Source of the DNA: an uncultured Candidatus Actinomarina sp.
GTDB taxonomy: Bacteria > Actinomycetota > Acidimicrobiia > Actinomarinales > Actinomarinaceae
Direction of reading: 5' to 3'
Assembly: GCA_902510965.1 (NCBI GenBank)
Contig: CABXDM010000008.1
Location: forward strand, 1-37,271
Length of the DNA stretch: 37,271 nt
Part shown: in pieces, positions 1-9,282 of the stretch
Numbering within the stretch: the stretch's first letter is position 1
Layout of the letters: each line of letters opens with the position of its first letter
Position numbers and translations under genes: made by a program
The notes under the pieces: generated by a model
What the model was told of the DNA's origin: nothing
The model's input: the letters and a program-made list of their open reading frames with translations, nothing else
The model's database searches: none

Positions 1-1757
1 TTATTGGTATGAGAATAGCTACAGCGGCAAATGGAAGAACAACAGAAGCTGCAAGAGATGGTGGAACAATCAAAGCTTTACCAGTTGCATTTAGAGGCGG
101 AGCCGTAATGGGCTTTACTGTTGCAGGTTTAGGTTTATTAGGCGTATCTCTTGGATATTGGCTATTTATTGAAGTTCTAGATCTCCCTAATGGCTACGAT
201 GTATTAGCTGCAATTGGACTTGGTGGCTCATCAATCGCTCTTTTTGCAAGAGTTGGTGGAGGTATTTATACCAAAGCTGCCGATGTTGGTGCTGACTTAG
301 TAGGTAAAGTTGAAGCAGGAATACCTGAAGACGACCCAAGAAACCCTGCAACTATTGCTGATAATGTTGGAGACAACGTAGGAGATGTTGCTGGTATGGG
401 AGCAGACCTTTTTGAGAGCTATGTAGGCTCACTAGTTGCTCCATTAGCTTATGCAGCCATAGTTTTTGCAGGCCAAAGTGTTCTACCCTCTTTATTACTT
501 TTTCCACTAGCCGTAGGAACTATAGGAATGGGATCATCAATTCTTTCATCATTCTTAGTTGTTCCCAAAGAGGGGAAACTGGCACAGGCGCTTCATAGAG
601 GAACATATAGTGCAGCAGCTTTGACTGTTGTGGGTGTATATTTCTTGAGCGATTATATGTTTGCTGATTATACAGAAAATCCAATTGGACTATTTATCTC
701 AGTAATTATTGGACTTGCAGTAGGACTATTGGTCGGTCAAATATCAGAATGGTTTACATCAGACCACTATTCAATTGTAAAAAATATTGCCGATCAGGCA
801 AAAACTGGTCCAGCAACTTTGGTTCTATCAGGAATCTCTGAAGGAATGAGATCAGCTGCATTCTCAGTTATAGTTGTTGTTTTTGGAATCTATGGAGCAT
901 ATACAGCTGGCGACTGGGCACTAGGTGCTGACGGTGGTATTTACGGAATCGCTATTGCGGCTATCGGAGTTCTATCAACATTAGGTATTACTGTGGCTGT
1001 AGATGCATATGGCCCAATTGCTGACAATGCTGGAGGTATTGCTGAAATGGCTCACTTGCCACCGGAGGTTAGAGAAGCTACTGATGAATTAGACTCACTT
1101 GGTAACACAACAGCTGCAATTGCAAAAGGCTTTGCTATTGCTTCAGCTGCGGTAACCGCACTAGCTTTATTTTCAGCTTTTGTGCAAAGTGCAGGAATTG
1201 AAAAATTAGATATAACAGAAGTAGAAGTGACACTAGGTTTATTTCTTGGAGGGATGTTCCCATTCTTATTCGCAGCTATGACGATTAATGCAGTAGGACG
1301 AGCAGCATTCAAAATGATTGAAGAAGTCAGACGACAATTTAATGAAATTCCTGGTTTGAGAGAGGGGAAAGAAGGAGTTGTACCCGACTACACCAAATGT
1401 GTAGACATAGCAACAACTGCTGCCCTAAAGGAGATGTTACTACCTGGGGGACTGGCAATAGCGCTACCTTTAATAATAGGATTTTGGGATAAAGAAGCTC
1501 TCGGAGGTTTTTTAGCTGGATCACTTGTAACAGGTTTCTTACTTGCTATATTTATGGCAAACTCAGGTGGTGCCTGGGATAATGCTAAAAAATATATTGA
1601 AGCTGGTGGCGGTGCCGGTAAGGGTTCCGATGAACATAAGGCTGCTGTTATTGGGGACACCATTGGCGATCCATTTAAAGATACATCAGGCCCAGCAATG
1701 AATATAGTCATTAAAGTTATGACAATTGTTAGCTTGATATTTGCGTCTGCTTTTTAA
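1..1757 (+). CDS. hppA: Membrane-bound ion-translocating pyrophosphatase, 5' end cut by window
   Basis: This integral membrane enzyme hydrolyses cytoplasmic pyrophosphate and uses the energy to pump H+ or Na+ out. The reading frame is open from the first base, and the codons before the first ATG at position 9 read Ile-Gly, which fits the family's conserved YIGM segment. I therefore treat the gene as running in from outside, with roughly 100 or more residues missing. Counting from that ATG, the pyrophosphate-binding signature DVGADLVGKVE starts at residue 92, followed by EDDPRNPA and ADNVGDNVGD. Many hydrophobic segments follow, and the C-terminus is complete. At residues 365-374 the motif is GNTTAAIAKG. 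The family's K+-independent members have Lys at the first variable position, so Ala here points to the K+-dependent type. The pumped ion (H+ or Na+) cannot be decided from what I see. Confidence 0.95.
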   Translation, partial: IGMRIATAANGRTTEAARDGGTIKALPVAFRGGAVMGFTVAGLGLLGVSLGYWLFIEVLDLPNGYDVLAAIGLGGSSIALFARVGGGIYTKAADVGADLVGKVEAGIPEDDPRNPATIADNVGDNVGDVAGMGADLFESYVGSLVAPLAYAAIVFAGQSVLPSLLLFPLAVGTIGMGSSILSSFLVVPKEGKLAQALHRGTYSAAALTVVGVYFLSDYMFADYTENPIGLFISVIIGLAVGLLVGQISEWFTSDHYSIVKNIADQAKTGPATLVLSGISEGMRSAAFSVIVVVFGIYGAYTAGDWALGADGGIYGIAIAAIGVLSTLGITVAVDAYGPIADNAGGIAEMAHLPPEVREATDELDSLGNTTAAIAKGFAIASAAVTALALFSAFVQSAGIEKLDITEVEVTLGLFLGGMFPFLFAAMTINAVGRAAFKMIEEVRRQFNEIPGLREGKEGVVPDYTKCVDIATTAALKEMLLPGGLAIALPLIIGFWDKEALGGFLAGSLVTGFLLAIFMANSGGAWDNAKKYIEAGGGAGKGSDEHKAAVIGDTIGDPFKDTSGPAMNIVIKVMTIVSLIFASAF

Positions 1758-1781
1758 AAGCCTAAAAATTAATTACAGACG

Positions 1782-1787
1782 TATAAT
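1782..1787 (+). promoter_or_regulatory. Candidate -10 element (TATAAT) before the GT4 glycosyltransferase gene
   Basis: A perfect TATAAT lies 15 bases before the ATG at 1803. Transcription would begin near 1794, leaving a leader of about nine bases with no Shine-Dalgarno. There is no convincing -35 box, and the region is AT-rich, so a chance match is possible. Confidence 0.4.
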
Positions 1788-1802
1788 ATTACTCAGTACA
1801 TT

Positions 1803-2870
1803 ATGAGAATATTACTTATAACTAATGATTGGCTCCCTAAAAAGGGTGGAATCAGTACATATTTAACTAACCTAGTTAGTTCCGTAGATCACGAGTTTAC
1901 TATTTATGCACCCAGCTGGGCTGAAGGAGATAATGTAATAAACTCTTCATCTAGCTTCTTTTTGAATAGTAAAGATACTATCAAAGAAATATCTGACATT
2001 ATCAAAAATAAGAATATTGACATTATTTTACATGGGTCAAGCAATCCTCAATTCTTGCTAATTGGCAAACTAGACCAGATTTCGAATATTAATAGTCCAA
2101 AGAATATCAAGATTCCTCAATTCATGATTTGTCATGGTGCAGAATTTAATGTATTGAACTACATACCGTTATTAAGATCTGTCTTAAAAAGAAATCTCAA
2201 TAAATTAAATAAAATATTTACAGTAAGTGAATTTTCGAAAAAAAAACTACAAGATATTACAGAAACAGAAATTATTAATATTGGTGCTGGTATAACAATT
2301 CCATCATCTCAAAAAGATTTCAAAATAGAGAAAACAATAAAAGTTGGAGTTATGAGTCGTTTTGTTTCTAGAAAAAAAATAGACTGGGTTATTGATGCAA
2401 TGCATGACCTTAAAGAAAATGGTCACAATGTTGAATTAGATATCTTAGGTTTTGGCAAACAGAAAAATTATCTCCAACGCTTAGCTTCAGTCTCTTCTGC
2501 CAAAGTTAATTTCATAGAGGAACAACAAGATAAAGAATATGACTTTTATGAAAATATAGATATTTTTGTAATGCCTTCAAAATCGAAGTACTTTGGTGCA
2601 GAGTTCGAGGGTCTAGGGTTGGTTTATTTAGAAGCTGCAAGTTATGGCCTACCAACTCTAGTTGGTACATCAGGAGGTGCTCCAGAGACTATTATCCCAG
2701 GTGTATCTGGATTTGTTGTAGGTGATAAAAAGACAATTATCGAAGGAGTCCTTTATTTTATTGAGAATCCGAGTGAGCTTGACTCATTTGGAAATAAAAA
2801 CAGAGAAAATATACTTGAAAATTTTAGTCTTGATACTTTCGCAAAGAAGTTTGAAAGTGAAATTATTTAA
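1803..2870 (+). CDS. GT4-family glycosyltransferase, PimB-like mannosyltransferase
   Basis: This is a predicted cytoplasmic GT-B glycosyltransferase that moves a sugar from a nucleotide donor to a lipid or glycan acceptor. The N-terminal Rossmann half carries the GGISTY loop (residues 15-20). The C-terminal donor half carries the EX7E motif (E269 and E277, EGLGLVYLE), followed by a GGAPET segment. EGLGLVYLEAA and SGGAPET closely resemble actinobacterial PimB', which adds the second mannose in phosphatidylinositol mannoside synthesis. At 355 residues it has normal GT4 length and no signal peptide. It stands alone on its strand between hppA and the convergent topA, whose stop codon is two bases away. 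The GT4 assignment is firm. The PimB role is inferred from motifs, and another lipid-linked mannosyl- or glucosyltransferase is possible. Confidence 0.85.
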   Translation: MRILLITNDWLPKKGGISTYLTNLVSSVDHEFTIYAPSWAEGDNVINSSSSFFLNSKDTIKEISDIIKNKNIDIILHGSSNPQFLLIGKLDQISNINSPKNIKIPQFMICHGAEFNVLNYIPLLRSVLKRNLNKLNKIFTVSEFSKKKLQDITETEIINIGAGITIPSSQKDFKIEKTIKVGVMSRFVSRKKIDWVIDAMHDLKENGHNVELDILGFGKQKNYLQRLASVSSAKVNFIEEQQDKEYDFYENIDIFVMPSKSKYFGAEFEGLGLVYLEAASYGLPTLVGTSGGAPETIIPGVSGFVVGDKKTIIEGVLYFIENPSELDSFGNKNRENILENFSLDTFAKKFESEII

Positions 2871-2872
2871 TC

Positions 2873-5569
2873 TTATTCGTCTTCGGAACTGTAGTCACCA
2901 AATAGGCCCAAGATTTCACTTTCTGTAACAGATATTGCCATTCTCTGATTTTCTAATGCTTTATTTTTCTTTTCTATCAATATTTTACTGATCAAGTTAT
3001 CTTTTGTTGCATCTTCAGCTTTCATTCGAAATCTACCCCTATAAAAGACAATATCTAGTAGTTTTGCTAGTTGCACAAGATGATCTTTTGATAGTTTTTT
3101 AATCTGCTTTTCATCAAGATAGAAATGTTCCGTAATCATATCTAACATGGAATCTTTAGAAGCAGATTTTGGCATTTTTAATATTTCCCCACCTAAGAAG
3201 TTGGATATATTTCTATATTTATCTTCTTCAACAAGTTCACGAATCCCATCCTTAGACAAATCTCTCAATTCTTCTATATCAAACACAGTTCTAGATCTTT
3301 GTTTCATTGCATATCCACCGTATGGTCCGACAGCAGAGGAATATGTCCACTCACCCTGTGTCGCAACTTTTCTTGGATTCTTGGCAGAAAGAGAAAATCT
3401 TTCAAGACAATCCTCAGGAGAGAGCGTATCAGGATCTTCATCTTCAAAAATTGGTCCAATCAAATTTTTATAAATACATTTTTTTTGTCTTACACCCTTT
3501 TCTTTCACGCCATGTTGTATGTAAAACCCACCATTGGGCCCCAGTTTTATGAATATCGAAGCATCACACTCTGGACATTTACAAACGACTCGCTCTTTCT
3601 TAAGACTTTCCTCCTGCTTACCTTCTAGCTCCTGAATGTAATCAGTATTTACTTCCTCCAAAGCTATATCTGGGTTTAGGCCTACCTTGAAATCGTCATC
3701 TCTTAGTAAATATGGATAAGGAACTTTTCCAACAATTCTTCCAGTCTTTACTACATATCTTGATTCAAAAGGTAGCTGTATGGATGTTAATGCTAAGGGA
3801 TCCTGAACTCCATACTTTTCAATATGATCAGATATTGTTTGATGGGACTTTTCAAGAAATTTGACTTTAGATTCTTGAGGATTATTACTTTCAAGAATTT
3901 CATCTAGACTGTCTTCCATTGATTTGGAGAATTCGTAGTCTATGTACTGATTGAAGTAGGGCTTCATAAAGTTATTTATTAAGGCCATAGCTAGGATTCG
4001 AGGTTTAAGACTTGATTCTGAATTGATAAAGACTGAGGTGATACTTTCAATTATTGAGACATATGTCGACGGCCTGCCGATTCCTAGTTCTTCAAGCTTG
4101 TTTATTAATGACGTAGAGGAATATCTATTTGGAGGATTTGTAAATTTTTCTTCATTTTTACAACTTACTATGTCAACTAGGTCTCCTTTAGATAAATTAG
4201 GTAATTCTTGTGACTTCTCTGTTGCATTTTTAATTAAATCCCTATAGCCACCAAAAGTCCATGTAGTTCCTGAAATCCCCAGTATCATTGGACCAAACTT
4301 GTCATCTTCGACCTGTATCTCTATTGACTTTGTAATTCCTTTTGCGTCAGTCATTTGAGAAGCAACAGTCGTATTAAATATCAAACTATAAAGTTTGAAT
4401 TCATCGCTGTCTTCTTTATGGGTTCCGAGTAATTCAGATGGGGCAGTAAAGGTTTCACCAGAGGGTCTAATTGCTTCATGTGCGGCTTGAGCATTTTTAC
4501 TATCACCAAAATAATTTGGTTTTTCTGGAAGGTGCTCAGCTGAAAAATTCTGTGATATATAATTTCTAGAGGCTTTGATCGCTACATCTGACAATCTAAT
4601 CGAATCTGTTCTCATATAGGTTATTAAACCCTCTTGATATAGTCGTTGGGCAATACCCATTGTTTTACGGGGCTGGAACCCTAAGTTACTGCGTGCAGAT
4701 GTTTGCAAGCTAGTAGTTTTGAGGGGCTTAGGAGGCTTCCCACTGCGTGCTGATTCCTTGATAGATGAAATTTCTGCTTTAGCATTTGTAAGTTTCTCGC
4801 TAACTTCATCAGCTTCCTCTTGTGAGAGATATTTCTTTTCTGAGCTAATTTTATTACCGTCCTTATCAAAATCAGATGATGAGGCAAGTCTTTTATCTTG
4901 TACTTTTTTTAAACTTGCTTCGAATTGTACATTTTTACCTATACAGACAGTTGTTATATCGAAATATTGAGAAGTTACAAACTTAATTCTCTCTTCTTCT
5001 CTCTCGACGATAAGTCTTATTGCGGGGCCTTGTACTCTACCTGTAGAAATGAATGCACCTCCCAAGTCACGAACTTTTGGTGATATCTCATAACCAATCA
5101 TGCGGTCAAGAGTTCTTCTAGCTTCATAAGATTTAAATTTACCGATATCAATTTTTTCAGGATTATTAACTGCATTAAGGACTGCTGCTGGTGTAATTTC
5201 ATTAAATTTAATTCTCTTTGGTTCATCTTCTAGCTCAAGCGCCTCTTTTAAATGATATGCAATTGCTTCACCTTCTCTATCATCATCAGTAGCAAGATAT
5301 ATCTCTGTTGCATCATCTGCTAGTTTCTTAAGTTCGCTGACTATTTTTTTTCTATCTTCAGGGATAACATAGATGTTCTCAAAATCACTTGGTTTAACGG
5401 CTCCCCATAAAATGTCTTTATTTGTGTAATTTGAAGGAATTGATTTTGCATTCCTCGGAAGATCTCTAATGTGCCCAACACTAGACTTTACAACATAATC
5501 AGAACCAAGTATTTTCGATATAGTTTTAACTTTCGTTGGTGACTCAACAATTACTAAAGGTTTTGACAT
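2873..5569 (-). CDS. topA: DNA topoisomerase I (type IA)
   Basis: This enzyme relaxes negative supercoils by cutting and rejoining one DNA strand. The N-terminal TOPRIM domain has VIVESPTK (catalytic Glu9) and the metal-binding TDDDREGE (residues 94-101). The transient DNA link forms at Tyr318 in LITYMRTDS, and the GRPSTY motif follows. The C-terminal part has one CxCxxC cluster near residues 663-668, and then topoisomerase C-terminal repeats of the GPYGGY type. At 898 residues it matches the long actinobacterial form. The ATG at 5567-5569 precedes the expected SKPLVIVES start, and GAGGA lies just upstream with unusually tight spacing. It is convergent with the GT4 gene (2-bp gap) and divergent from the MFS gene at 5653. 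I see no missing catalytic residue. Confidence 0.97.
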   Translation of the reverse strand: MSKPLVIVESPTKVKTISKILGSDYVVKSSVGHIRDLPRNAKSIPSNYTNKDILWGAVKPSDFENIYVIPEDRKKIVSELKKLADDATEIYLATDDDREGEAIAYHLKEALELEDEPKRIKFNEITPAAVLNAVNNPEKIDIGKFKSYEARRTLDRMIGYEISPKVRDLGGAFISTGRVQGPAIRLIVEREEERIKFVTSQYFDITTVCIGKNVQFEASLKKVQDKRLASSSDFDKDGNKISSEKKYLSQEEADEVSEKLTNAKAEISSIKESARSGKPPKPLKTTSLQTSARSNLGFQPRKTMGIAQRLYQEGLITYMRTDSIRLSDVAIKASRNYISQNFSAEHLPEKPNYFGDSKNAQAAHEAIRPSGETFTAPSELLGTHKEDSDEFKLYSLIFNTTVASQMTDAKGITKSIEIQVEDDKFGPMILGISGTTWTFGGYRDLIKNATEKSQELPNLSKGDLVDIVSCKNEEKFTNPPNRYSSTSLINKLEELGIGRPSTYVSIIESITSVFINSESSLKPRILAMALINNFMKPYFNQYIDYEFSKSMEDSLDEILESNNPQESKVKFLEKSHQTISDHIEKYGVQDPLALTSIQLPFESRYVVKTGRIVGKVPYPYLLRDDDFKVGLNPDIALEEVNTDYIQELEGKQEESLKKERVVCKCPECDASIFIKLGPNGGFYIQHGVKEKGVRQKKCIYKNLIGPIFEDEDPDTLSPEDCLERFSLSAKNPRKVATQGEWTYSSAVGPYGGYAMKQRSRTVFDIEELRDLSKDGIRELVEEDKYRNISNFLGGEILKMPKSASKDSMLDMITEHFYLDEKQIKKLSKDHLVQLAKLLDIVFYRGRFRMKAEDATKDNLISKILIEKKNKALENQRMAISVTESEILGLFGDYSSEDE

Positions 5570-5641
5570 GTCCTCATTTTTAACATCATTTTTTTAATAT
5601 GTATAGGATTTTTAAAAAAAAGTATTTTTATTTTCTTTTAG

Positions 5642-5649
5642 TATATAAA
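5642..5649 (+). promoter_or_regulatory. Candidate -10 (TATATAAA) directly before a GTG start; possible leaderless gene
   Basis: TATATAAA ends three bases before the GTG at 5653, and no Shine-Dalgarno is visible. A start site 6-7 bases after a TATATA box would fall on or next to the GTG, which would make the mRNA leaderless. The 83-bp topA/MFS spacer is very AT-rich, so this is only suggestive. Confidence 0.3.
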
Positions 5650-5652
5650 TAA

Positions 5653-6984
5653 GTGAATAAAATTAAAATATTTTCAAAATCACAATTTTCAATTTTGTGG
5701 TGGTCAGGATCGCTTTCTAGCTTTGGAGATTGGGCTACATTATTTGCGTCAGTAGCACTTGCTAGTCAACTTGGTTCTGAAAGTGGTAACTCAGGTATAA
5801 CAGCTGTTGTCCCCGTGATTGCAAGAATTATTCCTGCATTCCTGTCTTCATTTGCCGGTCTTATGGCTGACAGAATGAATAAGAAAAATATAATGATTTT
5901 TACAGATTTATCGCGAATGGTAATTGTTTTATTTCTTTTCTTTGCAAACAGTTTGCTGCATTTGTTTATCATTAATTTTTTAACTGAAATATTCTCCTTG
6001 ATGAGACAACCATCACGAGAGTCTGTTGTCCCGGAATTAGTGGATAAAGAAAACCTAGTAAAGGCAAACTCATTATTCGCAATCGGAACATATGCAACAC
6101 TGCCAATAGCTTCTATATTTTTTGCACTAATAGCTGATATTAGAGTTCCTACTTTCATAACAAGTTTTGGTAATGGTTGGTCGGGATCAATTATTTTTCT
6201 TTTTGACTCAATTACATTCATGCTGTCGGCCTATCTTTTATTATTTTTGAAAACAACAAGTGTCAAGACAACTATTGAAAATGATGGGTTTGTCTTAAAA
6301 GAGTTCAAAGAAGGACTAAATTATTTTTTTGGTAATAAGGAAATTAGAAACATAACAGTTTCAATATCACTCAGCCTTTTTGGAGCAGGAGCTCTTTTTA
6401 TACTAGGCCACACCTTCTTAACAGTGGACTTAGGTTTTACAGAAAGCTCTTTTGGCTTCATGATTGCTTCATTTGGAACAGGGATCATTTTTAGCATGGT
6501 TACGTTTAGTTATTTTGTAAGTACATTTTCACGAGTAAGTTTTGTTATTGGTTTATGTATGCTGTCTACAGGTATATCTTTGTTTACTGCGTTTATTTCA
6601 ACTGATTTTACAAACATACTCTTATCCATTTTTATTTCCGGAGTTGGTACTGGGGGTGTTTATCTCCTAACCATAAGTTTCCTGCAAGCTACCACAGACC
6701 AAAAAATGAGAGGCAGGGTTTTTGGTAACTTTTATACCATAGGTAGAATCGCACTGCTCCTATCTTTCATAACCTCGGGCATTGCAGCAAACTACTTAGA
6801 TTCTTATTTTGCAAGTAGTGGCGTTGAGACGGTATTAAAGATCAGTTCTTTATTGATTTTTATTTCTGGATTGATTACTTTTATTACGAGTTACAGAAAG
6901 ATATTTAAAGAGTTTGGTATTGAGAATTCTAATTTTAACAATATTAAATTAAATTTTAAATCGATAGAGGATGAACCAGAATGA
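5653..6984 (+). CDS. Major facilitator superfamily transporter (12 TM, exporter-like)
   Basis: This is a predicted inner-membrane secondary transporter of 443 residues. It begins with the WWSGSLSSFGDWATLFA segment typical of the MFS_3 drug/siderophore-exporter branch, where the first helix starts near residue 14. About twelve hydrophobic helices can be traced. The cytoplasmic loop after helix 2 has the GxxADRxxxK signature (LMADRMNKKN). The C-terminus is a hydrophilic tail of some 40 residues. The start is GTG with no visible Shine-Dalgarno, and no earlier in-frame start gives a better N-terminus. Its stop overlaps the tmk ATG by four bases, so it heads the tmk-holB-MBL transcription unit. 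Its substrate cannot be read from the sequence. Confidence 0.85.
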   Translation: MNKIKIFSKSQFSILWWSGSLSSFGDWATLFASVALASQLGSESGNSGITAVVPVIARIIPAFLSSFAGLMADRMNKKNIMIFTDLSRMVIVLFLFFANSLLHLFIINFLTEIFSLMRQPSRESVVPELVDKENLVKANSLFAIGTYATLPIASIFFALIADIRVPTFITSFGNGWSGSIIFLFDSITFMLSAYLLLFLKTTSVKTTIENDGFVLKEFKEGLNYFFGNKEIRNITVSISLSLFGAGALFILGHTFLTVDLGFTESSFGFMIASFGTGIIFSMVTFSYFVSTFSRVSFVIGLCMLSTGISLFTAFISTDFTNILLSIFISGVGTGGVYLLTISFLQATTDQKMRGRVFGNFYTIGRIALLLSFITSGIAANYLDSYFASSGVETVLKISSLLIFISGLITFITSYRKIFKEFGIENSNFNNIKLNFKSIEDEPE

Positions 6985-7589
6985 ATTGTAATTATTTAGC
7001 ATTTGAAGGGATAGATGGATCAGGTAAAACTACTTTGATTAATGAATTGTCGGCTGAACTTTCTAAAGCAAGTGTAGATTTTAAAATTGTCAGAGAACCC
7101 GGAGGTACAAAACTTAGCGAGGGAATTAGAGATTTGTTATTAAGTCACGATTTCGAGGTTAATCCAACAGCGGAGGCACTTCTTTTTAGTGCAAGCCGTG
7201 CCCAATTAATTCAAGAGGTAGTAAAACCATCTATTAAAAATGGGCAGGTAATTATTACTGACAGATCTGCCTATTCCTCAGTTGCCTATCAAGGAGTTGG
7301 AAGAGGGTTAGGTTACGAAAAAGTATACGAACTCAATGATTTTGCATTAAATAGCTACTGGCCAGAAAAAGTAGTTCTTCTTGATATTGATCCAGAAATA
7401 TCTTTATCAAGACAAAAAATAGCAGACAGGATTGGAAGTGATAAAGTCAGCTTCTTTAATAAAGTTAGAGATGGATATTTACAATTAGCAGAGGACTTCA
7501 GTGATAAATTTCTAGTTATAAATGCTGAAGATTCAAAACAGGAAAATTTCACTAAAGTATCCGAGTGGTTGGATCTTGCAGAATCTTAA
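6981..7589 (+). CDS. tmk: Thymidylate kinase (dTMP kinase)
   Basis: This enzyme phosphorylates dTMP to dTDP with ATP and is essential for dTTP supply. The P-loop FEGIDGSGKTT lies at residues 8-18. The REPGGTKLSEGIRDLLL segment (LID/substrate side) and the DRSAYSSVAYQG motif (DRx, substrate binding) follow. At 202 residues it has the usual length. The ATG overlaps the previous stop codon (ATGA), which indicates translational coupling to the MFS gene. The next gene, for delta', starts inside its 3' end, a tmk-holB pairing common across bacteria. Nothing is missing. Confidence 0.97.
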   Translation: MNCNYLAFEGIDGSGKTTLINELSAELSKASVDFKIVREPGGTKLSEGIRDLLLSHDFEVNPTAEALLFSASRAQLIQEVVKPSIKNGQVIITDRSAYSSVAYQGVGRGLGYEKVYELNDFALNSYWPEKVVLLDIDPEISLSRQKIADRIGSDKVSFFNKVRDGYLQLAEDFSDKFLVINAEDSKQENFTKVSEWLDLAES

Positions 7590-8442
7590 TTACAGTCTTG
7601 CAAAAGAGAGTAAGTCACCTTTCCATGCATATTTACTATTGTCAGACTCATCCAAGTATGTATTAGAACAAGCAATTCAATTTGCATCAAAAATTAATCT
7701 GTCAGAGAATTATGAGGATAATCACCCAGACGTAAGACTCATAACGTCAGAAAACATAAACACTATTGGTATCGAAGACGTAAGAGATGTTCTCAATAAA
7801 GATAATTTATCCCCTATATCTGGAAAATATAAGGTAATTATCTTCCCACCTTACAAGTCACTGACAGAGGAAGCCTCAAATGCGTTACTCAAGACACTCG
7901 AAGAACCATCTGAGTCTAGTATTTTCATCCTGACTTCTACTGGTAGTTTTTGGTCACACGCTAAAGATGATGCAAATAGAGGAATTATTAACACTATTAA
8001 AAGCCGTTGTAGAACAGTTTTTGTAGAGTCCGAAACTGTAACTACTTATGACTTCACCTTCGATGACTTTTCAAACTTCATTGATATAAGGGATTTCAAA
8101 TCTATCGTCAATAAAGATAAAGTTACTAATCTGTTAGAAAACTTAGAACAGCTAACCAGTACAAATTCTACTTCAGGTAAGAATATGTTTAGATTCCAGA
8201 GTTTATTAAAAGATGTAAAAAATATTCAATTAGAATTTGAGGAATCGACAGCTACTTTTAGTAATAAATTGACTACTCGTTCTCTTGAATACTTAGTTAG
8301 AGCACTTCTAACTTCTGAGGATATTGATAAATTAAATTATAGATATTGTGAACTAATTCAAAATGCCACAGAGGAAATTCAGCAAGGGATGAGAGATAGT
8401 ATTGTCTTGAATAATTTATCAGTAGAGCTAGCAGAATTATGA
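7522..8442 (+). CDS. holB: DNA polymerase III subunit delta' (clamp-loader), minimal form
   Basis: This protein is a non-catalytic clamp-loader subunit that helps open and load the sliding clamp. The sequence contains the family segments HAYLL, NHPDV, LTEEASNALLKTLEEP and the sensor-type IKSRCR (SRC motif). The usual P-loop position reads LLLSDSSKYV, so no nucleotide-binding loop is present, and the four-cysteine zinc knuckle is also absent. Lack of ATP binding is normal for delta', while the missing zinc module makes this a stripped-down version. The start is uncertain. The ATG at 7522 overlaps tmk by 68 bases and keeps a Trp before HAYLL, as in other delta' proteins. A TTG at 7576 would cut the overlap to 14. 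It overlaps the next gene by four bases (ATGA). Confidence 0.85.
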   Translation: MLKIQNRKISLKYPSGWILQNLNYSLAKESKSPFHAYLLLSDSSKYVLEQAIQFASKINLSENYEDNHPDVRLITSENINTIGIEDVRDVLNKDNLSPISGKYKVIIFPPYKSLTEEASNALLKTLEEPSESSIFILTSTGSFWSHAKDDANRGIINTIKSRCRTVFVESETVTTYDFTFDDFSNFIDIRDFKSIVNKDKVTNLLENLEQLTSTNSTSGKNMFRFQSLLKDVKNIQLEFEESTATFSNKLTTRSLEYLVRALLTSEDIDKLNYRYCELIQNATEEIQQGMRDSIVLNNLSVELAEL

Positions 8443-9275
8443 GCACCCTAACTCTTTTAGGAACAGGTTGCCCCAGTCCAAGTAGCTTAAGATTTGGTCC
8501 CAGTACTTTATTTACTCATAAAGGGAGCAATTATTTATTTGACTGCGGTTCCGGAGTAACTCAAAGATTAAATGCTGCTGGAGTCAAATCATCTGATATA
8601 GAAATCCTTTTTGTGACACACTTGCATTCTGACCATGTCATGGATATTTATCAACTGTATATATCTGGATGGCATCAGGGAAGAGATAAAAAATTTAGAA
8701 TAGTTGGACCCAAAGGCACAAAGGAATTTTTCCAGAATATGCTTAAAGCTTTTAAAAATGAACTTCAAGGAAGAGTTCAATGGGAGCAAAGACCTAATAA
8801 AGGTGGACTTGATTACGAGATTACGGAAATTAATTCAGACTATGCATACAAGAATCTCCATTTAGAAATAATTCCCTTCGAGGTAGACCACTATCCGGTA
8901 GAGCCTGCATACGGCTACCAAATAAAAGTTTCGGATACAGAGATAGAAAAAAAAGTAGTAATCTCTGGAGACACCAGAAAAAATGAGAATTTAATAAATC
9001 ATGCTATGGATGCAGATGCGTTAGTGCACGAAGTTTTCATTAATCTAGAGTTCGACGAGAACAGGATGTCTAAAAAAACTATTTCTAATGTCAGAGACTA
9101 TCACACCAGTCCAAAAGAAATTGGAGAGATTGCAAAAGCAGCTAACGTTAAAAAATTAATACTTACTCACTTCGTCCCCCCAGTTTTTGATGAGGATTTT
9201 TTAACCAAGGAAATAAGAGAATCTTACAAGGGCATTGTGATCATTGGCGAAGACTTATTAACTATTGAAATTTAG
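8439..9275 (+). CDS. Metallo-beta-lactamase-fold hydrolase, RNase Z-like
   Basis: This is a predicted zinc-dependent hydrolase. The N-terminus TLLGTGCPSP and the LFDCGSG strand match the RNase Z/arylsulfatase-like branch. The metal motif THLHSDH (H61, H63, D65, H66) is intact. Later metal ligands are plausible in SGDTR and near LTHF toward the C-terminus. At 278 residues it is close to short RNase Z proteins, and I do not see a clear tRNA-binding exosite arm. It may act as tRNA 3' endonuclease or on another phosphodiester. It is coupled to holB by a 4-base overlap and ends 7 bp from a convergent MFS gene. The fold is firm, the substrate is not. Confidence 0.85.
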   Translation: MSTLTLLGTGCPSPSSLRFGPSTLFTHKGSNYLFDCGSGVTQRLNAAGVKSSDIEILFVTHLHSDHVMDIYQLYISGWHQGRDKKFRIVGPKGTKEFFQNMLKAFKNELQGRVQWEQRPNKGGLDYEITEINSDYAYKNLHLEIIPFEVDHYPVEPAYGYQIKVSDTEIEKKVVISGDTRKNENLINHAMDADALVHEVFINLEFDENRMSKKTISNVRDYHTSPKEIGEIAKAANVKKLILTHFVPPVFDEDFLTKEIRESYKGIVIIGEDLLTIEI

Positions 9276-9282
9276 AAGTAAA

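Noticed and set aside
9-11. ATG at 9 as the true hppA start
   Set aside because: The codons before it read Ile-Gly in frame, matching the family's YIGM segment, and the resulting protein would lack the first helices. The gene is cut by the window edge.
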